Positions 8,115 to 15,741 of a stretch of 31,841 nucleotides of DNA are shown piece after piece. Made by a program: the position numbers and the translations under genes. The DNA lies in the IMG/VR virus record IMGVR_UViG_3300005602_000008, positions 1-31,841 of that record; one strand, written 5' to 3'. Every line of letters starts with the position of its first letter. Position 1 is the stretch's first letter. The notes beneath the pieces were generated by a model. It was not told the DNA's origin, searched no databases, and worked only from the letters and a program-made list of their open reading frames with translations. Source of the stretch: a virus.

Positions 8115-8864
8115 ATGCCGGTCGGTGCAGCCATCGGTGGGGCGCTTGGAGCGGCGGGCTCTATCGGCGGGGCTTTGCTCGGATCAAGTGCGTCTAAGAG
8201 CGCGTCCGCTGCACAGCAGGCGCTTGGTCAGCAGGCATTGACGCAGCAGCAGGGCATGTGGAGTCAGGCGCTCGGGGCAATTCAGCCCGTACTAAACCTT
8301 GGAACGAATGCGGCAGGTGGAGCTCTGTCAACGCTGCAAAAACTATTGACGCCTGGTCCCAGTATGACTGCGACTCTTTCGCAGATTCCTGGGTTTCAAT
8401 TTGCTCAGGATTGGGGACAAAAGGCGGTCCAGAATATAGGGTCCACGACGGGACTCGGGGGTAATACGCTTACGGCTGGCGCAAATTTTGCGACTGGGCT
8501 TGCTCAGCAAGGTTATGGGAATATTGTCAATTCGCTGAATCAGTTGTTCAGTTCTGGAATCGGCGGGGCTGCAAGTGCGGCGAATAGTTTGGGTGGTACG
8601 GCTTCGAATTTTGGACAGCAGATTGGGAGCACCCTTACAGGAATCGGCCAATCGCAAGCGCAGGGTATTTTAGGTTCGGCAAACGCCTTATCTTCGGGAT
8701 TGCAAGGTGCGGCTGGGAGTGCTGGTAATGCATTATTGCTTAGCCGCTTGCTGGGTGGCGGGGCAAATGCTGGGGCTGGAATTTATACCGGAGGTTCTAA
8801 TACTGTAGGTGCTGGCGGCGGTGGGCTTCCGTCTAGTGGAATTCTTGGGCAGTCGGTGGGTTAA
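8115..8864 (+). CDS. DNA ejection protein, P22 gp7-like
   Basis: A 249-aa, Gly/Ala/Ser/Gln-rich protein. It opens with a glycine-zipper hydrophobic stretch (VGAAIGGALGAAGSIGGALL), suited to membrane insertion. The middle holds the pattern diagnostic of gp7-type injection proteins: a PGFQFAQDWGQKAVQN helix, then GLGGNTLTAGANFATGLAQQ and GYGNIVNSLNQLFSSGIGGA. Such proteins are packed in the virion and pass into the host envelope to form a DNA channel. Its position, first in a run of four or five ejection-type genes, agrees. It begins ten bases after the preceding stop, and GAGAATCAGGG lies just upstream. Confidence 0.75.
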   Translation: MPVGAAIGGALGAAGSIGGALLGSSASKSASAAQQALGQQALTQQQGMWSQALGAIQPVLNLGTNAAGGALSTLQKLLTPGPSMTATLSQIPGFQFAQDWGQKAVQNIGSTTGLGGNTLTAGANFATGLAQQGYGNIVNSLNQLFSSGIGGAASAANSLGGTASNFGQQIGSTLTGIGQSQAQGILGSANALSSGLQGAAGSAGNALLLSRLLGGGANAGAGIYTGGSNTVGAGGGGLPSSGILGQSVG

Positions 8865-8867
8865 GCG

Positions 8868-9470
8868 ATGGCTGCGAATCAAAACGCATTGTCCGGGGGG
8901 ATGTCACCACGCTCGCGTGGTGCGGCGCTTTCGGCTGGCGCGTTGCCGCCGCCACCTCCTATGCTCGCGGGGCAGCAGCAACAGTCTCCGATGCCGCAAG
9001 GTGCTCCGAATCAACAACAAGGGCCGGGAATGCAACAGGCCGGGCAACAGCAGGCGCCGGCTCCTACGCATGGACAGACGGTTGCGGCGTTGCGGCATTT
9101 CAATGCGGTTTTGGGTGAATTGAAGGGGCTTCTCGGAAATCCGGATTTGGGAAAAGCTAATCTCAAATCGAGTATCATCGATGGTATGACAAAACTCGTA
9201 GCCGAGAGAATCATTCCGCCTGCCGCCGCGGTGAGTCAGCTTGCGAGCGTGCCGGATCAGCCGTTCCAGCAAAAACAATGGGCAATGAATCACTACGCGC
9301 AGACGGTACAAGCTCAGGCGGCTGTATTAGATCATCATCGCCAATCGGCGATGGGAACCGGAGATTATAATCTGGAAAACGCTCTGCATGGGGATGAGAG
9401 TGATCCTGAAACGCATATGGAAACCATGCAAGGGGCGATGCAGCAACACTATGCGGGAGGGCAGCAGTAA
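8868..9470 (+). CDS. Gln-rich ejection-region protein
   Basis: A 200-aa protein with a low-complexity, Pro/Gln-rich N-terminal third (about residues 20-68) and a helical remainder (VAALRHFNAVLGELKGLLGN, then KSSIIDGMTKLVAERIIPP). It starts 3 bp after the gp7-like stop and overlaps the next start by TAATG. No membrane segment is seen. Its place between two ejection-type genes suggests an accessory internal-virion or assembly-chaperone role. I do not recognise a family, and the function is inferred from context only. Confidence 0.65.
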   Translation: MAANQNALSGGMSPRSRGAALSAGALPPPPPMLAGQQQQSPMPQGAPNQQQGPGMQQAGQQQAPAPTHGQTVAALRHFNAVLGELKGLLGNPDLGKANLKSSIIDGMTKLVAERIIPPAAAVSQLASVPDQPFQQKQWAMNHYAQTVQAQAAVLDHHRQSAMGTGDYNLENALHGDESDPETHMETMQGAMQQHYAGGQQ

Positions 9471-10825
9471 TGCCCGATGCTTCGAGCCTCTATCCCTCGC
9501 CGCCACAACCGCAACAGGGGCTGCTCAGCGATCCATCTAAACTCTATGGCTTCATCGCTGCTGCGCAAGCTGCGAAGCAATTTGCTGCGAAACAGGCACT
9601 CGGCAATGCTTATCAAGGAGGTTTAAACGCGGATGGAACGGTCGATCTCGGCAAGGTTGCGACCGCACTAAAGAACGATCCCAATGCCGGTTTTGTTTTG
9701 CCCGAGGCCACGAATAATATTCTGGCTCAGCACGGGCAGATGATTTCAAACGATACGGCATCTTTCGATCAGTACGCAAAACAAAGCGGATTTGTGCAGC
9801 AATGGCTTGCGAGTCGCGCGAATCAGCCGAACGTGAAGCCGGAAGATATTTTGAACGATGCCGTGACGCTCAGCCGTAATACCGATCCAAAAGTATTACC
9901 GTCTGGCGTAATTAATTCGGTGATCGGGGGGATTCTGGGCGATCCGGGAGGCATCAGGGCCGGACTGAATAACACTCGAAATCGCGTTATGGGTGCGGCT
10001 GCTGCGACGGCGCCAATTCAAGGACCTCCTACTGCTGGCGGTGCGCCAACAACAATGCCCCTCGGGGCAACTGGGCAAACGCAACCTGGAGCGCCGCCGT
10101 CGGCAATACCGGGACAGATTGTAACGGGTCAACCGCAGGGCCAGGAAATCACGCAAAAGGCCGCCGCGGAAGCTGCCAAGAATCTTGAGGATACTACGAC
10201 GACATCGCCGCTCTATCACGCTAATCTTGAAAATTTGAAACAAGATTCGTCCGTACTCGATAATCTCGGAGGCCCGACACTTGATGTCGAACGAAAACTC
10301 AATGCCTTGACGCAACGCGTCGGGAATTTTGGCATCACTATGTCTCCGGATCAGATGAAGGCGGCCGATAGTTTCAGTAAGATTGCCAACCAAATCAGTC
10401 TCCAACAATCGCAAGCGTTCGCAGGTACGGATGCCGGCCGGATGATGACCGTTCACGCAAATCCCAGTTTGGAAATGTCGCGCTATGGCCGCGACGGCGT
10501 GATTGATATGTTGCAAGGTAATCAGGATGCGCAGGATACTATGCGCAACATCTGGTTTCAGGCCAAGCGCAATGGTGCCCCGTCGAATTCATATTATGAT
10601 TTTACGCAGACACTCGGTAATGAGCCTCTTAATCCCAAAACCGGAGCAAAATTTGATCCGCGCGTGTTCCAGTTTAATCGCATGTCGCGCGATAATCAGC
10701 AAAAGTTTTTGAGCCAAGTGGGACCGTCCGAACTGCCGCAATTCGAAGCTAACTATAAGGAGGCCATCGCGCGAAAATGGGTCAAACCTCTCGACACGAG
10801 CGGGAACGCGAATGCCCCTCAGTGA
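9470..10825 (+). CDS. Internal virion or ejection-type protein
   Basis: A 451-aa protein with GGGAGG at 9455-9460. The N-terminal region is helical and alanine-rich (KLYGFIAAAQAAKQFAAKQA), followed by a Pro/Gly/Gln-rich linker around residues 175-225. The C-terminal half has ERKLNALTQRVGNFGITMSP and a cluster of polar helices. The size, modular helix-linker-helix build and location after the gp7-like gene resemble the P22 gp20/gp16 place in the ejectosome, but I see no diagnostic signature. The gene overlaps the following SleB-type hydrolase gene by 14 bases. Confidence 0.65.
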   Translation: MPDASSLYPSPPQPQQGLLSDPSKLYGFIAAAQAAKQFAAKQALGNAYQGGLNADGTVDLGKVATALKNDPNAGFVLPEATNNILAQHGQMISNDTASFDQYAKQSGFVQQWLASRANQPNVKPEDILNDAVTLSRNTDPKVLPSGVINSVIGGILGDPGGIRAGLNNTRNRVMGAAAATAPIQGPPTAGGAPTTMPLGATGQTQPGAPPSAIPGQIVTGQPQGQEITQKAAAEAAKNLEDTTTTSPLYHANLENLKQDSSVLDNLGGPTLDVERKLNALTQRVGNFGITMSPDQMKAADSFSKIANQISLQQSQAFAGTDAGRMMTVHANPSLEMSRYGRDGVIDMLQGNQDAQDTMRNIWFQAKRNGAPSNSYYDFTQTLGNEPLNPKTGAKFDPRVFQFNRMSRDNQQKFLSQVGPSELPQFEANYKEAIARKWVKPLDTSGNANAPQ

Positions 10826-11336
10826 TAATGACCGTGATCTATTGGCGCGCACAATGCTTTCGGAGGCCGGCATTGACGGCGACGATGGTATGAAAGCTGT
10901 GGCAGCTGTCATTAAGAATCGTGTGAACTCTGATGCATTTCCCAACAGCATTGCGGACGTGATTCATCAGCCGGGGCAATTTTCGGCATGGGGCTTGCCG
11001 CGTACCGATCCGAACAACCCCAATAATTTTGGAAAAAAGAATCCGAACATGCTGCGTGCGGGAGCTATTGCGGATTCCGTCTTTGCAGGACAGGGACCTG
11101 ACCCTACGAACGCCGCGACGTACTACGCGAATATTCCGATAGTGAAAGCGAACTTGCGGCCCGGACAAAAGATGCCTCCATTCACGCAATATCCGCAGAC
11201 GGCCCAGATTGGGCATCATACTTTCTTTTCGCCGGATGGCGGTAATTCTCAATCGGCGATTCGGTCGGCTATCAATCCGCCGAATTCAATGGACGCGATC
11301 AGGTCGGCAATTGGATCGATGGATACCGCGCAATGA
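10812..11336 (+). CDS. Virion-associated cell-wall hydrolase, SleB/Hydrolase_2-like
   Basis: A 174-aa protein. Residues about 8-70 (LLARTMLSEAGIDGDDGMKA, then VAAVIKNRVNSDAF and a QFSAWG motif) match the SleB/CwlJ cell-wall hydrolase domain. Family members cut the peptidoglycan glycan strand, with Glu of the (S/E)EA motif catalytic, here Glu18. The C-terminal 35 residues are a low-complexity tail with repeats of AIRSAI. There is no signal peptide, as expected for a hydrolase that travels in the virion and locally opens the wall during DNA ejection. It is embedded in the ejection cluster, away from the lysis genes. The stop overlaps the next ATG (ATGA). Confidence 0.8.
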   Translation: MPLSDNDRDLLARTMLSEAGIDGDDGMKAVAAVIKNRVNSDAFPNSIADVIHQPGQFSAWGLPRTDPNNPNNFGKKNPNMLRAGAIADSVFAGQGPDPTNAATYYANIPIVKANLRPGQKMPPFTQYPQTAQIGHHTFFSPDGGNSQSAIRSAINPPNSMDAIRSAIGSMDTAQ

Positions 11337-13387
11337 GCGATGTCGGCGGCGGATTATTTTCAGCGGCGGGATTTTCGGTTCCGGGCGCCGCGCCGCCTGC
11401 TCAGTCTCCGGACGCCGGGACTCTTTTTAAATCGGCTGGTTTTGTGTTGCCATCTGATAAGCCTGCGCCAAAACCGTCTGGGCAATATCCCGATTGGGGA
11501 CCGGTTTCAGTTCCTGGGACCGCTACTGCCGACAATCCGAAGAATATCGATCATGGTGCGGCGGATACTTTAGAAAACAAAATTGCTTCAATGAAGGGGT
11601 CGTATGACGATGCCTTTGTACCATCTTTCGATCCTCTAAAAGTTATTCCTGGTGCCGCGAGTTCATGGTGGGACGCTACAAAGAAAGCAGCACTGAGTTC
11701 TGGTGAACAATATCGAACTGGACTTGGGCAAGTCAGAAACAATCAACCGGCGACAGGTGTGGCGAATATTGGACTCGGAACGCTCGGCTTTGCATTATCT
11801 CCATTAAGCGGAGCAACGGATGCTTTTATTAAACAGCCGGTTACTCAACTAACCGGCAATCCTGGTATCGGCGAAGATATTGGTAATTTGGGGACGCTTT
11901 TGCTCCCCACCAAGGGCGGCGCGGCGGCAGTTAAGACCGTTAACGAAAGCCGCGCCATTAATACGCTTGTCAAAGCGGTTGGTCCTGAGAATGTTCCCGC
12001 CGCACTGTCGCGGATGCAGAATAATCCGCGTTTGTCTTTGATGGATGTGTCCGATCCAGTGCGAACAATGGCACAAGGGTTGATTGATCCGGCGCAGCCG
12101 CAGGCGCAGAATATTTTGACGCAGGCTGTGCGTGGTCGGGCGGCGACGCTACCTGCTGCATCAAACAGCGCCTTTACCGAGGCAATGGGGCCGACGCCGA
12201 ATGTGCCGCAGATGCTTGCTGGGCTCAAGCAGCGCATGAACGATGTTGGGACAAATCTCATTCAACCCGCGCTCGAAAATGCCAAGCCGGTAAATGTCAG
12301 TCCGGTATTGTCGGCAATCGATGCCGATCTAAAGCCGGGTATAGCGGCGCAAGCAAAGTCCAATTTACCGTTGTCTCCCTATCAAGAAGAACTCACGCGG
12401 CTGAGACAACAACTGACGGACGATACGACCGGAGAAACCCTAACCAATGCAGCGCGATTGCATTCCATCCAATCGACGTTGCGAGCGCAGGCGCAGAATC
12501 TTCTTACGAGTGCTTCTGGTGCCGATAGGAATCTTGGTGGTCAGTTGATGGGAATGCGCAATAAACTTGTTGATGCAATCGATGCCGCGTCGCCGCCTGT
12601 GGCGGGGGCCTCTGACGTGGCTGGGCGGTCATATAAAACCGGCCTAAAGGCTTATCGAGACGCGAATCAGATCGATGAGGCGTTTGATGCTGGATTTGAT
12701 ACATTGAAAAACAGGTCCGGTCGCGCCGGTCTTGAAGATCGTCCGGATATGTTTGAGCAGTCGTTGAAACAATCAACTCCTGAGGAACTTGTCGCGCGCC
12801 GGCTCGGAACGAGACTTGACGTAGACCAGAAAATTCGTGGCGTTAAGAATCAATCGCTCGCAGCTCAAAATATTACATCTATCGAATACAATCGTGAAAA
12901 GCTTGCGGCGCTTTTTGGTGAAGGCGAGGCCGATCGGTTGGTTAGAACAATGAACGATGCGTCTGATGAGGCGCGGACTAACGCAAAAATGTTGGAAGGG
13001 TCCAAAACTGCGGAGACATTGGCCGGGCGTGAAGCCTTGAAGGTTCCGCAAGTCGGCGGTGGAAATGTTCTTAATTATGTTGGTGGTCCTGCCGCCGAAA
13101 TGGCCGGCGAATATCTTTTGGGGCCTGCGGGGGTCGGGGTGGGAGGCGCGCTCTTTGGGGGCGCCAAGGCACTCCAATATGGAACACAATTTGCCGCGCG
13201 CAAGATGGCTCTTTCTCGAAACGTCGAATTTGCAAAAGCCGCCTCAGCTACCGGGCCGGCGCGAACGAAAATCATTGAGGCGCTTGCGAACCACCCGGAC
13301 GTTGTAAAGGCGATTGGTTCTAGGGCTCGTGGTGGCGTTCCGCAGTTGTCGAATTCTTCCGGCGCGCTCACGGCGCTCCCACCATAA
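11333..13387 (+). CDS. Large internal virion or ejection protein
   Basis: A 684-aa protein starting in an ATGA overlap. The first 130 residues are Pro/Gly-rich with two short repeats of a 'G.LF..AGF..P' unit (at about 7-17 and 29-39). The centre is helical and Gln/Asn/Ala-rich, and residues about 555-600 hold a glycine-rich hydrophobic stretch (AGEYLLGPAGVGVGGALFGG) able to enter a membrane. Proteins of this kind are the largest ejectosome component in P22-like phages (gp16 position). It is the last gene of the coupled virion operon. Exact homology is not established, and the name is based on order, size and composition. Confidence 0.65.
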   Translation: MSDVGGGLFSAAGFSVPGAAPPAQSPDAGTLFKSAGFVLPSDKPAPKPSGQYPDWGPVSVPGTATADNPKNIDHGAADTLENKIASMKGSYDDAFVPSFDPLKVIPGAASSWWDATKKAALSSGEQYRTGLGQVRNNQPATGVANIGLGTLGFALSPLSGATDAFIKQPVTQLTGNPGIGEDIGNLGTLLLPTKGGAAAVKTVNESRAINTLVKAVGPENVPAALSRMQNNPRLSLMDVSDPVRTMAQGLIDPAQPQAQNILTQAVRGRAATLPAASNSAFTEAMGPTPNVPQMLAGLKQRMNDVGTNLIQPALENAKPVNVSPVLSAIDADLKPGIAAQAKSNLPLSPYQEELTRLRQQLTDDTTGETLTNAARLHSIQSTLRAQAQNLLTSASGADRNLGGQLMGMRNKLVDAIDAASPPVAGASDVAGRSYKTGLKAYRDANQIDEAFDAGFDTLKNRSGRAGLEDRPDMFEQSLKQSTPEELVARRLGTRLDVDQKIRGVKNQSLAAQNITSIEYNREKLAALFGEGEADRLVRTMNDASDEARTNAKMLEGSKTAETLAGREALKVPQVGGGNVLNYVGGPAAEMAGEYLLGPAGVGVGGALFGGAKALQYGTQFAARKMALSRNVEFAKAASATGPARTKIIEALANHPDVVKAIGSRARGGVPQLSNSSGALTALPP

Positions 13388-13534
13388 GCAAGTAAGCCAT
13401 GTGATAGCAGGTTCGGCGAGGATCGATAGATAAAGAAAGGGGATAAATAATGCGGGGCGATAGCGGCGTTGTGTCATGGGATGGATTTTCAGCGCGGAAT
13501 CTGTTTCATGTAAGCGGAGCGAAAAGCGAGAGGA

Positions 13535-13786
13535 TCATCGGTCACCAATGCGTTCCAGATCGCGCAAAACCTTATGTAACTTGGCGGGTGTGATGCCGTC
13601 GCAGCGATTGTCGATAATTAGAGCGTCGATTTCGTCGCGCAAATCTTCACGGGATTGTACGGTTTTGTTCATCCACGATTCACCTGATTTTACAGTTTCG
13701 CAATTTGACGGCGGCTTTTCGGAACAATTCATGAGCAAAAAGGATATGCCGCAAACGAACGGTATGGTGATCGATGGTGCTCGCAT
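13535..13786 (-). CDS. Possible small antisense protein between virion and tail genes
   Basis: An 83-aa ORF on the strand opposite to its neighbours, with GGAG six bases upstream of its ATG. A hydrophobic N-terminal stretch with Cys (IPFVCGISFLLMNC) is followed by a soluble, charged C-terminus, SREDLRDEIDALIIDNRCDG and then KLHKVLRDLERIGDR, that reads like real protein. An internal ATG at 13672 also has AGGTGA upstream and would give a 45-aa soluble protein. It could be a small cargo gene. The 453-bp gap 13388-13840 holds no other convincing gene. An opposite-strand ORF ends in a GTGA overlap with the next gene, so the strand call is not certain. Confidence 0.45.
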   Translation of the reverse strand: MRAPSITIPFVCGISFLLMNCSEKPPSNCETVKSGESWMNKTVQSREDLRDEIDALIIDNRCDGITPAKLHKVLRDLERIGDR

Positions 13787-13840
13787 TTTTCACTCCGCTT
13801 TCATGACCCAACCAAAAACCGCCCCACAATCGAGGCAGCC

Positions 13841-15739
13841 GTGAAAAGATTCGGCCATCTTAGCATCATCCTTGCGCTTGCGCTATCGTGGTTTGCGCCT
13901 CAAAAGGTATATGCACAAGCTACCCTGCTACCTCTCGCAGAATCGTGTTTTGTAGGATTAACGCCGGTTTCAGGGGGACCAGGGGGTACCGGCACGGGCT
14001 TTGTGGGCCTCCTAGGCACGATTACGGGGGGCTCCGGGGGCACGAACGGCACCTACGGCGGCGTAGCCCTGACAGGCGGCAGCGGCACTGGCGCCACGGC
14101 CAATATCACAGTTTCGGGAGGGGCCGTTACGGCGGTAACCATCCTCAACCCCGGCAAGCAATACGTGGTCGGAAACGTCCTCTCCGCAGTCTCCGCGACC
14201 ATCGGCAATGTGACGGGCTTTTCGGTCCCGATTTCAAGCGTCTACATCAATCAATCCTTGGCCGGCGGGACGGTCACCTATTACGTCCCAAATACGAGTA
14301 CATTCAAACAAACGTGGTTCAATGCCGATCAGGCATCGAATCACCAAAACACAAATCCGGTTACCCTCGACGCCAACGGCTGTGCGATTGTTTATGGCTC
14401 GGGAATCTATCGGCAGGTTCTCCAAGACTCGCTCGGCAATACGATCTGGGATCAGCTAACCGCTTCGACCAATCAAAATAATCCCTATTGGGCCAATCTC
14501 GCGGGCGGAACGCCGAACGCAATCACGGTTGTCGATACGGCATTTTCAGGGACCGATGGTCAAATCATCGGATTTATTCCGCTCTTTACAAACACGGGAG
14601 CAGCGACGCTTACGCCTTCTGGATTTGGAACTTATTCTATTCTGAAAGATACATCCGCGGGTGCGGAAGCTCTGACCGGCGGCGAGATTGTAGCAAATTC
14701 TCCTTCGAACGTCGTTTATGTTTCCTTCTCTGCTACTCAGCAGAATTTTCATATCATCAACCTTGTGCAGCCGTCGCAAAGCGCCGCTCCGGTTCAACCG
14801 CCGCAAGGTTATTTGACGCTCATAAATCTTGCCAATGGAGGACCGGTCCAGGGCGCCGGTGATGCCCCGGCAGAGACGAACGTTTTTTACAGTCCCTATA
14901 TAGGCAATCAAATTCCGATCTGGAATGGATCGACATTTTCAGTTCTTGTGTTTCCTGAATTGACGCTCGTTCTATCAAGTTCGGCTCAAGCGTCGAATAC
15001 GGTTTATGATGTCTGTGTGTTCAACAACAGTGGAACGCCAGTCGCTGTTTTTGGTCCGGCATGGTCAGTGTCGTCCGGCGCAAGTGCAAGCAGGGGAACT
15101 GGTCCAGGATCGGCGCAGATAGCAAAACAAAATGGAATTTATGTAAATTCTGTTTCTATCAGTGCCAATAATGGCAGTAATACTTACACGATTCCGGCCC
15201 TGCAATGTACTTATGTGGGGTCGGTCTTTATCGATGCCACGGCAGGTCAAGTCAGCAATTACCGTTCATGGGGATCAAGCCGAAAGTGGGGAGTGTGGAA
15301 CGCTTATTGGCGCACGCCTATCTGCCTCTTGGCGGGGGACAGTACCGCGAATTGGAATTATCAGATGGCGACGATTCGCGAAGCTCACGGTTTGACGACA
15401 AATACGCTGGCAATTTTTAGTGGATTGTCGGAAGAGGAATTTACATTAGGCTACACAATCGGCGTATCGACGACCATTAATAATAATGTTGGCGGCATAC
15501 AAATAGGCATAGGTTACAACAGCACAACCGCATTTTCTGGAACAACCGGCTATTGGTCATTCAACAATGGGGTTTCCACGAATATAATTTTCAATGGTAG
15601 CCCAATTGCCTCCTATATAGTGCCTCCCGTCTTGGGGGTTAATAATATCAACGCACTTGAATTAGGGCAGGGCGGTGCTGGAACTACAATGTTGGGAACA
15701 CAAGCTAATATGGTCCTCAGCGGCTGTTGGCGAGGATGA
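13841..15739 (+). CDS. Tail-fibre-like protein with Sec signal peptide
   Basis: A 632-aa protein starting at GTG, with GAGG at 13832-13835. Residues 1-26 are a textbook signal peptide (basic KR, hydrophobic IILALALSWFA, cleavage near VYA-QA). The mature part starts with Gly/Thr-rich repeats (GGSGGTNGTYGGVALTGGSG, AVTAVTILNPGKQYVVGN) of a kind common in phage tail fibres. It continues with TYYVPNTSTFKQTWFN and LDANGCAIVYGSGIYRQVLQ, as in tail-spike head-binding domains, then beta-rich distal domains. It probably recognises the host surface. A signal peptide on a virion protein made in the cytoplasm is unexpected. Its stop overlaps the next gene. Confidence 0.75.
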   Translation: MKRFGHLSIILALALSWFAPQKVYAQATLLPLAESCFVGLTPVSGGPGGTGTGFVGLLGTITGGSGGTNGTYGGVALTGGSGTGATANITVSGGAVTAVTILNPGKQYVVGNVLSAVSATIGNVTGFSVPISSVYINQSLAGGTVTYYVPNTSTFKQTWFNADQASNHQNTNPVTLDANGCAIVYGSGIYRQVLQDSLGNTIWDQLTASTNQNNPYWANLAGGTPNAITVVDTAFSGTDGQIIGFIPLFTNTGAATLTPSGFGTYSILKDTSAGAEALTGGEIVANSPSNVVYVSFSATQQNFHIINLVQPSQSAAPVQPPQGYLTLINLANGGPVQGAGDAPAETNVFYSPYIGNQIPIWNGSTFSVLVFPELTLVLSSSAQASNTVYDVCVFNNSGTPVAVFGPAWSVSSGASASRGTGPGSAQIAKQNGIYVNSVSISANNGSNTYTIPALQCTYVGSVFIDATAGQVSNYRSWGSSRKWGVWNAYWRTPICLLAGDSTANWNYQMATIREAHGLTTNTLAIFSGLSEEEFTLGYTIGVSTTINNNVGGIQIGIGYNSTTAFSGTTGYWSFNNGVSTNIIFNGSPIASYIVPPVLGVNNINALELGQGGAGTTMLGTQANMVLSGCWRG

Positions 15740-15741
15740 AG

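Noticed and set aside
13450-13593. 47-codon plus-strand ORF with a G-run before its ATG
   Set aside because: Too short, no recognisable feature, and it overlaps the antisense ORF.
13476-13844. Plus-strand 122-codon ORF in the gap before the fibre gene
   Set aside because: Ser/Arg-rich product typical of a shadow frame; kept only as an alternative because its stop overlaps the fibre start.
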